Shown: in pieces, positions 38,612 through 53,600 of the stretch
Position numbering within the stretch: the first letter of the stretch is position 1
How the letters are laid out: every line of letters begins with the position of its first letter
Source of the DNA: Paracentrotus lividus
Taxonomy: Eukaryota; Echinodermata; Echinoidea; Camarodonta; Echinidae
Direction: 5' to 3'
Assembly (NCBI GenBank): GCA_940671915.1
Contig: CALNVZ010000218.1
Coordinates: forward strand, 38,773,257-38,837,256
Length of the DNA stretch: 64,000 bases
The notes under the pieces: generated by a model
The model's input: the letters and a program-made list of their open reading frames with translations, nothing else
Databases searched by the model: none
What the model was told of the DNA's origin: nothing
Translations under genes and position numbers: made by a program

Positions 38612-41600
38612 CATGAGGTCTTGAAACTGCCAAAATGATAAGAAACTAAATTCTGAGCTACGAGTCACATATAGACACAGAAAAGCATGTATGGGATTAT
38701 ACAAAATGTAAAGCCAGAGCTGTTTCTGGTTAAATATCATGACAACCGGTATTCAAAACACAATTCACCAAAATGAGAATTCTGGTGAATTCTGGCGACT
38801 TATTGGTGGTCTTTGGCCAGCAGGTCACATATGATGTAATTATCTAAATAAGATGTGAACATATCTCCCCTCCATATCTCCCCTCCCCCAAAAAAAACAA
38901 CAACAAACAAACAAAAACAAAAAAGGTTACTACGAGTAACACTATTGCCTTATATTTGCCTTTTTAGTAATCAGGAAATATAAATTCATCATCATAGTCA
39001 ACACAACAATTTGAAGGAAAACAAATCTGCTTTTTCCATGTTCAAATCCAGCTTCAATACCCTTGAAAGAGATCTCCGCAACTAGGTCATGACAATTGCC
39101 TCTCTTGGTATCTATTTTGATAAGGAATAGATCTAGTGAAATCAGAGTCTTTGCTTGAGGTTGTAAACCCACAAACACACACACACAGGTGAGAACATTC
39201 CTGTGCAGGTGAGGCTTATGCTGCAGTCACACAGTTACGTCCGGTTGCGTCCAAAAATAATTTTCTTTTCTGCGGATCCCCACGAATACCTTCTCATCAT
39301 AGTCAGGATTGGAAATAGTGATAATTTCGTTCATCCAATAAAACAAAGAAATACATAAGAAATGATAGAATAGAAGATGAAATAAGATTAAAAGAACAAA
39401 AACGTAACTATATGTAAGTGTCTGTGTGACTGCAGCATTAGTCTGGAGAACAGACCCTACTTGGTCAAGACAATCATCTTCCTAGGTAACATATTTGGAT
39501 AAGGTATATTGATCTAGTGAAATCAGAGAGTTTGCTTGGGGTGGTAGACCTGACACAGGTGGGAACTAAAGCTTTCTCAGGCAGGTGAGGCATAGTCTGG
39601 AGAACAGACCCTACTTGGTCAAGACAATCATCTTCCTAGGTAACATATTTGGATAAGATATATTGATCTAGTGAAATCAGAGAGTTTGCTTAGAGTGGTA
39701 GACCTGACACAGGTGAGAACTAATTAAAACTGCCCTACCTTGGCAAAAGGAAGCAAGTGACATACTAATCAAATTTGAGTTTTTAATGTTTCCATATCTT
39801 ATTTGGTGCCATCTTTTTGCTGTCCAAATTTCATTTCTCAAAGTTTAACCGTCTTTGAAATATTTAAGTTAAGACATTAGGCAATTACATTGACATCAGC
39901 GTAAATGACGGACACATTTTGCTCTTTTACAGGAAATGTCACTTTTGTCACTTGCTTCCTTTTGCCAAAGTAGGGCAGTTAAAAGCTTTCTCACGCAGGT
40001 GAGGCGTAGTCTGGAGAACAGACCCTACTTGGTCAAGACAATCATCTTCCTAGGTATCATATTTGGATAAGGTATTAATTTAGAGAAATCAGAGAGTTTG
40101 CGTGGGGTAGTAGCACGTTCAAAAGGCTTTGATACCCATGAAAACTTCTCCTAAAGCAGAAGAAGGAATCTACATGTAAAGGAAATTAACAAGGCATTCC
40201 CAAGATCTTTAAGGATAATGTTCTCATATGGGCAATATATGACCTTCATCTGTCACTTGAAGAAAGCAAATGAGAATATCTGGGGTCAAGTGTGAAATTG
40301 AATCATTCCGGCTATAATTCAAACAATGTGGCACTGCTTCTCTAATGGCACGATCATATGTGAACCTGTCGGCTCAATCCTATCAATAAGTCCCCATTTA
40401 ATTGAGGTTTTATGTGCTTTCAGAAACTAAAGATTGCCAGCTTTCTGATGATACATGTACAAAACAATTATAGTTTTAAATAGTAGAGTATAACTTAGTT
40501 AAATATCCCCTAAGAATAAGAGGTACATGTGTATCAATGCTTTCCTAATGCAGAGAGCCTGCTTAGAATTCCATATCCTCTGCTGTTCTATTTGCGACTG
40601 GATTTGAGGCGGCAGGTCACATAAGATGCAAACTTACAAAGAGAGATTAACATCTTATTGAACATGTATGCAGTTGTTTGAAGAGGAATACCCAAACGAT
40701 TATCGATTTTTAATAAAAGACAAATAATGATATGAAATTGTATGTTTCACTATGAGTTGCATAGTATAGTAATTTGCATTAACTGATAAATGTATGCGAC
40801 TGAGAATTGTCATTGTAGTGTCTTGTCGATATTACAGATCATTTTTATAATTTGAATGTTTGTATTTTAAAAAAAAGTATATGTACATGTATATCATCAA
40901 TGGAAAAACAAATCTCCACATGAACAAAAAAGATTTGAGAATATATTAATTGTATTATCAAAGATTGAATAACTTAATAATGTTCATATGATCTACACGT
41001 TTCTTACTTTATACTATGTACTTTTTGTTCCTGTTTTTGCTACACATGTACATTGTTCTCTTTAATGTTTGTTTATCTATGTTTTATGATTGTATGCAGG
41101 GCCTCCAAGAAAAACAGTGTTGTAACCACTGAAGGAGTTCCCTTGCTAAATAAAGACTGAATAAATAAATAAATGAATAAATAAATAAATAAATAAATCT
41201 TGAGTCTCCCATTTGTTAGGGGTCTCGGCGGGAGAATCTCGCATGCAAGAGGTGCTTGGGGTTGGAGTCTCTGAGGCTACATGTATATATGTAGTAGCTC
41301 ATGGATATATGTGATACAATCTAAGTCCTTAGAAACTCACCTGTTTATAAATGACTGTTGGTCTCATGTAGTATGTAATGATTGTCATCTGCATGTAGAA
41401 CAGGATATGTGCTAATACACGACCAAAGCTACTTCTGAAGGGATTGTAAAGTACAACTCATATAGTGGACATCTGATATAAAAATGGAAAAATACAAAAA
41501 ACCGAATACACATACAATACAAATATTGTTACTTTATATAGCCGCTCATAATGGCAGTTAATCACAGTGGGACTTAACATTCAATAAACAAATATATATA

Positions 41601-44600
41601 AGACATTATTAAGATACAATAACATCGTAAACTTAGCAGCTTAACATCATAAACACGTATATATATATAAGACACAATTAAGTATAACAAAATAACTTAT
41701 GAACTAACTATTAGGAGAATTGATTACATACTTATTTGATTATGAACATATCTTGGATTTCATAAATAACCACTCAAAATCAATGTAACAACAAAAGCAA
41801 AACTATTATAATCAAATAGAAGAGTCTTAAGGGAATTCTGGAACTGAGGGAGAGAAGGCAAAGTCCGTAGGTTGGGAGGGAGGATTGTTCCATAGACGTG
41901 GTGCTGCGCAGTATAGAAAGATTTGTCACCTGCAGATTGTGTGGTCCTTTGGAATTGTGAGTAGTGTTGAGTCATTTACTGGGAATCTAGAGCCTGGTGC
42001 TTGCTGCTTGCATGCTATACATAGAGGTTGCAAGATAGTTAGGAGCAAGTGTTATTAAGACGATTTGTTATGTGATAGTCAAGGATCTTGGATGATAATG
42101 CGCTTTCCACAAGAGGAGCCAATGCAGTTGTTTCAAAGAGGTGTAACACGCGTCATAACTCTTGGCCCTGAAAACACACTTTGCAAGCACGGTTCTGTGC
42201 CGCCTGGAGTGCGCCTACATTTAAAGCAGAAGTGGCACACAGAAGAAGGGAGTTTGTCTAGTCGGATCCTAGACGACACGGGAGCCCCATAGAACAGCAT
42301 GTTACACCAGGCAAGACTGAGCAGGAAGGGTCGATCGCTGCAAACCTGTTCCCACAATGAAGTAATGAGCGAACTGTCGCTATATGAGATGACCACGTGG
42401 GTGGCTCATCTTGGAGATTAGCATACAATCTCAACGCTCCGAACTTAAATCGCATGATGACGGCTCGATAACTGTATCACCAATTTTTAGAACAATTCCC
42501 GTTGTAAGATGACGATAGTGTGGGCTAGCGACAATAAGGAAATCAGTTTTCTCAGAGTTCAGTTTCAACATGTTAACCGCATGTTATACGGTGAACAATT
42601 TTATTGGATCAGGACAGCAACCCCCAGAAGTAGGGTAAGGCTTAGGTGTAGAGTTAGGCGGTAGAATTTTGGCTGGGGGTAGTTGTCCTGGAACCCAATT
42701 TGATATGCGCAGTACAAGATGCTTCAATAAGCATATATTCAGTCCTCAATATCTTGGTAATTAAATGAAAGATTATCTTAAAAATCTCAGGCGATTCCTG
42801 TCTGACTGAAAGTTTTGCAATATTGATTACAGCATTAATAGCTGGAAGCATTTTTTTAAAGATCCTAAACAAGTTAACCCTTTAGCACCTAGAGACTGCG
42901 TGAAAAGGGTCAGTTTACTCACTAGCGGAAAGGGCTATGCTTTGTTTCAATCAGGTTTTTTCAATAAGAATTTCTCTTAAAACATACTTTTTGTTCAGAA
43001 TCGGACAGCACACATCCAATGGATAATCCACAACAAGTATGTGCATGTTTCATTACATATTTTTGATATTATCTTGACTATAGCATGCTTAAGACAGGGG
43101 CTGTCTGGGGCAGTTTAGTGAGTAAACTGAGGGGCGGTCTCGGGCAGTTTAGGTGCTACAGGGTTAAACAATCCCTTCGTTAAGATAAATCCAGTCAAAA
43201 TTTGCTGATATTATACTCACTTGTTGGCAATGAAGAAAGTACAAGCCAGTAAACCAGAGAGCCAGGAGTTGCTAAGAAGCCATGCCATAGCAAAGATTGC
43301 TGTGAAGTACACTCCATGAAGAGCAAATACTGACTTGATGTAAAAAAAGATGGGCAGATAACGACTCTGTGAAAACAGAAACAGAATGGAGAGTATTGGG
43401 TTTTATCTGAATTTTGATGTTGACATGGCAAAACACTTCACCAATTCTAGTGAGAAATAAAGAGGATTTCACTTCAATAATGTTATGGAAATTCTAAACA
43501 ATGTGATGTAATCACCATTCAATGAGCTAAAAACTGGTTGACAGAAGTCAGTGTCATACTGTGAGCTCTGAACCCCCAAAACTTGGAAAATTTAAAAGGG
43601 GCCCTAAAAACCTTAAAAAGTACATCTGTACCCTAAACTTCAAAAAAAGGGGGGAAAAAGGGCTGTTTGAATGTGAAGTGATAATTGATTTGGATTCGTA
43701 AAAAAAAAACAAACAATAAAGGCAACAGGAGAGGAGATGTTGGTTATAGAAGCACACACATTTCATTTAGATTTTTTTTTTTTTGGGGGGGGGGGCTGTT
43801 AAATACATGCATGTAACTTTGCCTAATTGGTTTCTTTTAGCAGATGTTTCTGCATTTATTGATAAATTAGAATAAAATATACATTATATACACAACATAA
43901 CTGATACATTTAAAAAATGTGACAATTAAATTGCAATTAAACCTGGTGTATAGTTTTGGTAACAAAAAAAAAATCGGCATAAAACCGATTAAATATAGTC
44001 TCATGTTGTTCACATTAACACTTTTTTCAAAATTTGACTTATCATCTTTAGTATATACAAAATACTTGCTTAAACCAAGTAAAACGAAATTTGGATATCT
44101 TTAGCTCGACATCTATGAAGTAGGATTGGGTATGTAAAACTATTTATTTTTAGCCATTATCATTTCAAAACAGCAGGGTCGAGTGTTACAATTGCCCCTA
44201 AACCAGGGGCATTGTAATAGACGTACGGGGCATTTGTAACACATGAAATTGGTATACATTGTTTGCTTTTCTTTATCAAAGCTATCACTTGACAGATCCA
44301 AGATTTAGAAACAGACATTAACAACATCAGCTAATTATATAAAACATGCACAATGCTTTAATCTAAGTTAGCATTATGTTTCCACTTGTTATAGTACATG
44401 CATGGATTATTGCAGAAGTTTACGCTGCTGCTGTACGGGGCGATGACAGCGCGCTGAATATGTCCCGGGCTAAGTACGAGGCAAAAGTATTTCCTAAACG
44501 GCAATTGTTAACTATTGCCCTGAGTGGGTGACCATATTTGGAGAAGATTTTTTTCTATCTTAGCTTTTTAATAGGTATTGCATCGTGTAAAACGTTAGAC

Positions 44601-47600
44601 AAAATATGGCTTAAGAACATAATTTCTAAATATATAAAAATGACAGCCGTAGCTGATCCACATATTTTGTCCAGAAGAAAAACAATGGGTAATGGTGAAT
44701 ATTACTTTCCTACTTCAAAAAATTTTATCTGCGTAGAAAGTTCCACAACCATTAAATCTGCTAATATCCATAAACAGCAGATGGAGCGATGAAATGCGCA
44801 TGCTCTGTACGTTGTAGCGTTTTCTGCTAGGGATGGAGCCCCTGTTACAATTGCCCCGTGTTACAAGTGTTGTCCCCCGGTCTCCCTACCGTTCTTCAAT
44901 ATACATTTCAAACAAATTAACAGACCTTTATGATATGTCTCATTTATCTGCAAAGTTGAAAATATTTGTTTGAGCTCCATTTTACAATGAACGCTGAATG
45001 CATGCATGCAAAGCACATTTTCTTTCTTAAATGTGTTTTGATGAATTTGACATGAGAAACACCTTCAGCTGATTGCACCTGTTCATGTTCCGCACTATGT
45101 GTGTCAACATACCTGTTGGAGGCTATTGGAGGCGTCATGGTTAAAACAATTTAAACACAAGAAACTGAATCAATACATAACGCTTATCAAAAACAGGAAT
45201 ATACAATCGACGATCAGCGGCTCATGTTTTGTTTGTAAAAATTTTATGTTAACACTGATTAAACGTAGCATGTCTTTAAATTCCCGCTCTCGGAATGCAG
45301 TTTAAACTGCAGTTCACAAAGTCTTTTTAAGATCAAAGTTTTTTTGTGTTGTTTTTTTTGTATTGCGTACATGTATCGTCATTGTGCAAACGACACCTTT
45401 TGTGCTGTGTGAAGATTCCTGGCAGAATGAGATCTGCAAATGATGTAACTTATGTTATGACTCGGGAATCGGAACCATGAATGCAACCTGTGTTTCCTGT
45501 TATTGTGATTTGTGAAGATTTGCCTTTTGTACAAGTCGTGTTCCTGTTTTAGAATTTCAAACAAATTTTATATTTTTGCCTGCAAAAGGCTGACACTACC
45601 TTTAAAGAATCGCTTGACACATTCCAATCAAGTGGTAGAAGAGCTTTATTACATCTACTCTAGAGATATCACAATATACCTACTCAGATGGTTCTTCACC
45701 AGTTCAAACTTGAGAAATAATCATTGTTTCAGTAACCACCATTGTATACAGGAATGCCTACTCAATTGTACAGAATGCCTACTCAGATGGTTCTTCACCA
45801 GTTCAAACTTGAGGAATAATCATTGTTTCAGTAACCACCATTCACTTTGTACCACAGCGCTTTATTACAGAATGCCTACTCAGATGGTTCTTCACTAGTT
45901 CAAACTTGAGGAATAATCATTGTTTCGGTAACCACCATTCACTTTGTACCGCAGTGCTTTATTACAGAATGCCTACTCAGATGGTTCTTCACTAGTTCAA
46001 ACTTGAGGAATAATCATTGTTTCGGTAACCACCATTCACTTTGTACCACAGCGCTTTATTACAGAATAAAGGCAAACTTGGAGTTGGTTTAGAATCAATT
46101 CAAAGGTGTAACTGAGCTATCTAGGATGTCACTCTACAATATGAATTCAATCAAACGAAATAGATTCTTACATTCCACTCAATCTCTCTATATCTTTTCT
46201 CCTCTCCCTTTGTCTCCCTTTCTCTCTCTGAGTCTCTCTATGTCTATCTCTATCTCTCTCTGTCTCTCTCTCTCTCTCTCATCTATCTATCTACTTCTTT
46301 TCCTTTTCTAGCAGTTGACAAAGCTCCATGGAGACCAAGGCCATATATAGGGACTGAAATGTGATAGACCCTATGTGAATATGATTGAATATGAAATTGT
46401 TTATTCCCAATCTTCATGTACACAATGTATCTCCTGATGTCAAGAGCAATGCCTGCCAAAACGTATAATGATGTGTGTATGAACATTTGTCTCAAAATGA
46501 TATGATTTATATTGTCACTGGCCCTATAAGCCTACCTACATGGTTAAATTATCCAGTCCACGGGCAGCGTGACTTATAATAAGCCAAGAGTGCGAAATTT
46601 ATACAACTATTTCAGTCCTCTATCTGCACTTTGCGGAGCTGTGCGGACCTGTGCGGGCTAAAACTGAGATTTTGCAACTCTTGTAGATTTTGATTTTGTG
46701 AACGGAATTTCCTGATTCTAACATATTCAGAAAGAAGAAATTCTAAACCTACCTATCATGCACATTTTATGGCATTTTATCTTATCTGAATATTGTAAAA
46801 GTATTGGTGAAAGATATGGAACAAAAACCTATACTCAGTTCGGTATAAGTGACAAGAAAAGTACTTATTTTTGCATGATTCCAAAAGAAAATTACATATT
46901 TGGAAAGAATGATATCTTAGCTTCAAAACGTAGTAACTTTTAATATCCTTTACTTTTTATACCAGTCAGGAGCTAGCAAAATATAAAGCAAGTCCAAAAT
47001 GCGGCTTTCTGATTGGCTGCTTGAATCAAGGATTGATGCGAGCGGGGATTTTGAAACACGTGGGAGCCGTTACCTGACCGCTCAGTGACCTTTGGTGCGT
47101 GGTGAGATTCGCATCAGCCAATCAAATCACACTCAAAATCAGACCAGCCAATCAGATCGCAGTTATTGAAGCAATTTTGTATTTGCTGCACATTTAGCTA
47201 GCTCCTGACTGGTATAAATCTTGAAATACCATGTTTGGTGTATTTTTGGAAAGCTGAAGAGTTGCTGAAGATTATGAACCTCTTTTCTCGTCGAATCATT
47301 GAAAATAAAGCGTATTTGTGGCTAGTTATTCAAAAAATTCCCAAACGGATTTTAACGCAAAATATATCCAACAATTTCTACTATTTTGAAAGACATATTT
47401 TCTTTCTTATTAAGGAATATATATTTTGATAGTATGATAGATTAATGCCGAAAATTTCATGTCAAATAGTCATTTCTATGCAGAATTATAACCGCACAAA
47501 GACAGGGGTACAATCTGCTCATTACGTATTCAAACACACAAACTCATGAATATGAGTTGTATAAAAACGAGCGATTTCGAAAGCGCTGCCAGTGGACTGT

Positions 47601-50600
47601 ATCAGACAAAATGATATCTATTACATTTTTATATTGGATGGCAGAGGCAAGCTGTCAGTGAAGAGAATCACCCATGTCTCAATCCCTATAACTGAAAAAA
47701 AAAGAACATTTATTGCTCAAGACAGACTTTAAAAATTTATGATTTGCATTACCTACATATTTTTTTAAGAGGGAGAAAGAGGGCATCTACATGTAGCCTA
47801 CAGGTAGGGGAGACCGGGTACAATTGTAACACTTTTTTCCAAATTTGACTTATCATCTTTAGTATAACAAAATACTTGCTTAAAACCAAGTAAAACGAAA
47901 TTTGGATATCTTAGCTCGACATATGAATAGGATTGGGTTAAGTAAAACTATTTATTTTTAAGCCATTATCATTTCAAAACACGAGGTCGAGTGTTACAAT
48001 TGCCCCTAAACCAGGGGCAATTGTAATAGACGTACGGGGCAATTGTAACACATGAAATTGTAACATTTTGCTTTTCTTTATCAAAGCTATGCACTTGACA
48101 GATCCAAGATTTAAACAACATTAACCACATCAGCTAATTATTATAAAACATGACAATGCTTTAATTAAGTTACATTATATTTTCCACTTGTTATATACAT
48201 GGCATGGGATTATTGCAGAAGTTTACGTGCTCTGTACGGGCGATGACAGCGCGCTGAATTGTCCCGGGGCTAAGTACGAGGCAAAAGTATTTCCTAAACG
48301 GCATTGTTACTATTGCCCCTGAGTGGGTGACCATATTTGGAGAGATTTTTTTCTATCTTAGCTTTTTAATAGGTATTCATCGTTGAAACGTTAGCAAAAT
48401 ATGGCTTAAGAACATAATTTCTAAATATATAAAAATGACAGCCGTAGCTCATCCACATATTTGTCCAGAAGAAAAACAATGGGTAATGTGAAATATTACT
48501 TTCCTACTCAAAAAACGATTTTTCTGCTGTAGAAAGTTCCACGAACCATTAAATCTGCTAATACTCAAACAGCATGAGGAGCGATGAAATGCGCATGCTC
48601 TGTACAAGTTTGTAGCGTGTTTCTGCTAGGGATGGGAGCCCCTGTTACAATTGCCCCGTGTTACAATTGTCCCCGGTCTCCCCTACCGTTCTTTCAATAT
48701 ACATTTCAAACAAATCTAGACAGACCTTTATGGATTATGTCTCATTTATCTGCAAAAGTTGAAATATTTGTTGAGCTCCATTTTACAATGAACGCTGAAT
48801 GTCATGCATGCACAAGCACATTTTCTTTCTTAAATGTGTTTGATTGAATTTGACATGAACACCTTCACGCTGATTGCACCTGTTCATGTTCGCACTATGT
48901 GTGTCAGACATACCTGTAGGAGGCTATGGGTGCGTTCATGGTTAAAAACAAAATTTAAACAAGAACATGAATCATAATACATAACGCTTACAAAACACAA
49001 TATACAATCGAGATCAGCGGCTCATGTTTTTGGTTGAAAATTTAACACTGATTATACGTAGATTGTCTTTAAATTCCCGCTCTCAATGCAGGTTACTGCA
49101 TTCACAATGATGGTCTTTAAGTCAAAGCTACATGTAATCGTCTTTCAAAACACACCTTTTTTGCTGTTGAAATTCTCCTCAGAATGAAGATCTGAAATAT
49201 GTAACTTATGTTTATGACCGGGAATCGGAACCATGAATGCAACCTGTGTTTCCCTTTATCTGTGATTTGTAAAATTTTGCCTTTTGTATCAATCATGTTC
49301 CTGTTTAAATTTCAAAATTAAACCTGGTGTATAGTTTTGGTAGCAAAAAAGAGATTGGCACAAAACCGATCAAATGTAGTTACATGTTGTCCACATTGCA
49401 CTAAAAGATATGCGTGAGAGATCTTGTGACATTCCTTTCAATATTTCCGATGAATTTCATTTATAAAGTTTGAATATAGCGCAATCCAACAGCCGTTTAG
49501 ACTTCTGCTTACAGGTTCGCACGCCCGAGGTTACGGCGTGAATTAGTGCGAACGATCTGTGTGTACACATGTAACACCCACACAAGAGAATCCCCATTGG
49601 TTTTCCACGTGAGCGCTTACCTGAGACGGGTCCCCGACTTATCTTTTTTATCCTTATATTATGAAATAAAGACACTAAAACAAGATTTCAAGTACTATAA
49701 ATTGCTTTATTATAGTTATTGGATTCAATCTATCATAATTTATCTTAATGTGAATCAAAATAAATTTTTCTTTCTCCCAAAACTTATACACCAGCTTTAA
49801 CCATGAATGCAAACTATGTACACTAGGGCACAATAATCACATGCACATCTATGTAGTACAAAAGAGTTAGAAACTAGATGCAATCTTTAACCATTTGAGC
49901 TGGGGGGGGGGGGTGTTGAGCCTCAAATGTAAAAATCGGCCCACTAATGTAAAAAATGCCCTCAAATGCCCCAAATGTCTCACACACCGTCAACCACAAA
50001 TGTGAAAAATTGCCCTCAATGTCACAACACCGTCAACCACGAATGTAAAATGCCCTGTCAAATGTAACAACACATCAACCACCAATGTAAAAATGAACCT
50101 CAAATGTCACAACATGTCAACATAAATGTGAAATGACCACTAATGTCATAACATGTTGCCACACAATGTAAAAAGTTTTCCTATTTTAACCACCTAATGC
50201 TCTTAACATGTCACCCACAAATGATAAAACTCACTATGTATTATAAGGCCAATGAGGAATGTTGCTAAATGGAACAAAAATGTTTTCAATTACATTATAA
50301 GCATAATACATAGTATAGAAAGATTTTTAAATCTTCTATATCTATGTATTATGTTTCATTTCATTCATTATGTTTTTTTCATTCATTATTATTATAAAAC
50401 AAGAGATTAGTAAAAAGCGGGGTATTGGAATTATCTAAAAATTATTGCACCATTTTGGGCTTCTTTTCTTTCCTTTTGGGTGCAAAATTGTAACTTTCGT
50501 AGTCTCAAGCAAATACTGGCGTTATTATGGAGTCTTTTGTTTGATGCCGTATAGCCTACCAACCAGTGTGGCTAAAGCGTCCATTTCATGCGAAACGACC

Positions 50601-53600
50601 CTCCCCCATAGGCTCATGAAGAAAGGTGTAGAATCGAGCGGGACATGCACCCTGCCCCCCCCCCCCTTCATAGGGATTTCATGCACAAATTTTCAGACTC
50701 CTACTCACATAGTCATGACCGTTATGTGCATAGATGGGCATAGTTTTCAAGAAAAATAGCTTGTTTAACGCCATAATTTTGGCTCAGCTTGAATTTGTGA
50801 AAAGATTGGGAATGGCATTTCCCATAAAAATTCCGTAAAACATGTCCAGATTGATGGAATAAGGCCGCTCATATAATAACATACACACAAAAAAGACACT
50901 TATAACAATGCCTCCAAATAAGAATTTTTCCCATTTGCTCAGTTTATATCCTAAAAAAGGGACTCATGTGACTTTCAAAATGTGCCTTTTTTAGTGTGTC
51001 AATCACGCATACATAATATCATGCTATATGCCGATTTTACACACAAGCTAGCCAGATAGTGATAAACATTACCAGTAATCTTGTTACTGGACACTCCCCC
51101 GTTTAAACGTTATGCGTGTGGTGTGTATGTGGTGTGTATATGTGATGTGTGTGTATGTGCCTTGTTAGAGTGTGTTGCATGTGTGTGCATATGTATCTAT
51201 GGAAGCATGTGTGTAATATTAATTGAAAATGTTTTGTTCACATTCCGCATTATTATGATACATGGAATGAAATTTTTACATTTGCGGTGTACATGTTCAG
51301 ACATTAGTGGTTAAAATGAAACTTTTTACATTGTGTCGACATGTTATGACATTAGTGGTCATTTTTACATTTGTGGTTGACTGTTGTGACATTTGAGGGC
51401 ATTTTTACATTTGTGGTTACGTGTTGTGACATTTGAGGGCATTTTTACATTTCTGGTTGACGTGTTGTGACATTTGAGGGCAATTTACATTAGTCGGGCG
51501 ATTTTTACATTTTGAGGGCTCACAGGGGGGGGGGGAACATACTGGGTAAACAAATTCTGTACATTATACAAACTGCATGTGACAGTTATACGTACATAGT
51601 GAAATTGATAATATCGGCTGAGAGCCAGAAGGGCGCTATTACAGATCAAAGATGTTCCGTTGAGAGCCATAAGGCGCTACATATCCATTGACTTTGTACA
51701 GCAATAGCACCCTTATGGCTCTAAACGGAATATCTTTGATCTGCAATAGCGCCCTTATGGCTCTCAACAGACGATAATATGGACATCATATTATAATGGA
51801 ATGTACATGTACACCAATAAGAACGATGTTGTAGCATACTGGAATATGCACCAATAAGACTTACAATTAGACTGTATCATGAATTAGTGAGCATGTAGGG
51901 GACACCGGGGACAATTGTAAGATGGGGCAATTGTAACAGAGGCTCCCATCCCTAGCAGAAACACGCTACAATCTTAACCTGTGTACAGAGCATGTGCATT
52001 TCATCGCTCCACATGATGTTTGAGTGTAAACAGATTTAACGGTTCCTCGAACTTTTTACAGCGAAAAAATCGTTTCTTGAGCAGGAAAGTAATATTTCAC
52101 ACTACCCAATGTTTTTCTTCTGGACAAATATGTGGTTGAGCTATGGCTGTCATTTTTATTTATTTAGAAATTATATTATTAGGCCTGTATTTTGTTAAAG
52201 TTTCAACGAAGAACACCTGAGCTAAGATAGAAAAAAATATCTCCAAACATGGTCCCCCACCTCAGTGGCAATAGCAACAATACCGTTAACTAAGTACCTT
52301 TGCCCCGTACCTATAAAACCCCGTGACAATTCAGCGCGCTGTCATCGCCCGTACAGAGCAGTAAACTGCTACACTCGACCTCTTCTTTTGAAATGATAAT
52401 GGCTTCAAAATAAATTACTTAACCCAAACCTATTTATATGTCGAGCTAAGATATACATGCTTCGTTTTACTTAGTTTTAAGCAAGTATTTAGGGTGCTAT
52501 CTCACTTCGCAGAGACGTCTCGGCGACGGATAAAAAGCATTAGCGACAATTTATGACAAAAGTCTGAAGTACTCCCAAATCTGTCTCCGAAAATCAGGAG
52601 ACGTCCCCGAGACGTCTCCAAGATGGATTTGGGACTACTTCAGATTTTTTTTTCATCAATTGTCGCGGAGACGTCTCGGGGCGTCTCCTAAATATCTCAG
52701 ACGGATTTTGGACTACTTCAGATTTTTTTTTTTTTTTTTATAAATTGTCGCGGAGACATCTCGGAGACGTCTCAGAGACGTCTTCTGATTTCCGGAGATG
52801 GATTTGGGACTACTTCAGACTTTTTTCATAAACTGTCGCGGAGACGTCTCCGCGAAGTGAGATAGCACCCTTAGCAATAATAAAGTTGATAAGTCAAATT
52901 TGGAAAAAAGTGTTGGAATTGTCCCCGGTCTCCCCTACAGCAAAATTATGAATGGGACTGATACATGTACATGTATATTGTTCTTGTAATAAAGGGAATC
53001 TCTCCAAACAAGTTCTATTTTATCCCTGTGTTCAGGACCATGAAATTCAGATGAATAGATTGCATTGATGACATTCTTGAGCCTTTCAACTTGATTGTGT
53101 TTTACTGTCCTAATTTAACGCTTGACCTCTTTCAACCTCATTTAAAAAGATTTTTAATAATAATATATTTTAGGTATAGTTCATAAAATTGATATTTTTT
53201 TTTTTGGTAATGAAAGGAACATTTGAATGGGGGTTGAGAGATTCCTACAGGACTCTTGATCAGAGTTCAGCCGTGAAATAAACTTAAAACACATGAAACT
53301 CCCATTTTTAATCATTGCTTCCTTAAGAAAAATCGATCTCAAATAATCTACTTTCTAGTTACTGTATTTTATTTTCGCGTCCAGATATTTTCACAATTTT
53401 GGACTAGTTGGGGGAATTCGCGAGAGCAAAATTTTGCGATTTTGGTGATGACTTCATTACCGGTACTATAAATAGCCTTGTACTGAATAGTACAGTCAAT
53501 ATATGGTTCAACCTCACACTAATTGCAACAGAAAATCTGACACTGTTTGTCAGTGTTTCCCTAACTATCAAGTCCTAAAGGATTCGAGTGGTGGAATAGC

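Larger units (their letters stand above)
39120..40135. repeat. Tandem array, about 154 bp, with two MITE insertions
   Basis: gaaatcagag with flanking agtctggagaacagaccc and catcttcctaggta words recurs at 39,135, 39,514, 39,671 and 40,083. The clean spacing (39,441 to 39,595) is 154 bp; the others are enlarged by inserted elements. Confidence 0.88.

Noticed and set aside
38552-38740. Frame with a His-Thr repeat
   Set aside because: Translation of the (GT)n microsatellite.
42065-42292. Plus-strand 75-residue frame
   Set aside because: Antisense to the decayed LINE; no independent support.
45660-46065. 97-bp array as copies of the missing DPY19L3 exon
   Set aside because: Minus-strand translations in all frames show no family motif.
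48584-48847. 87-residue frame in the gggcaattgtaac element
   Set aside because: Not shared by the other copies and spans the element border.
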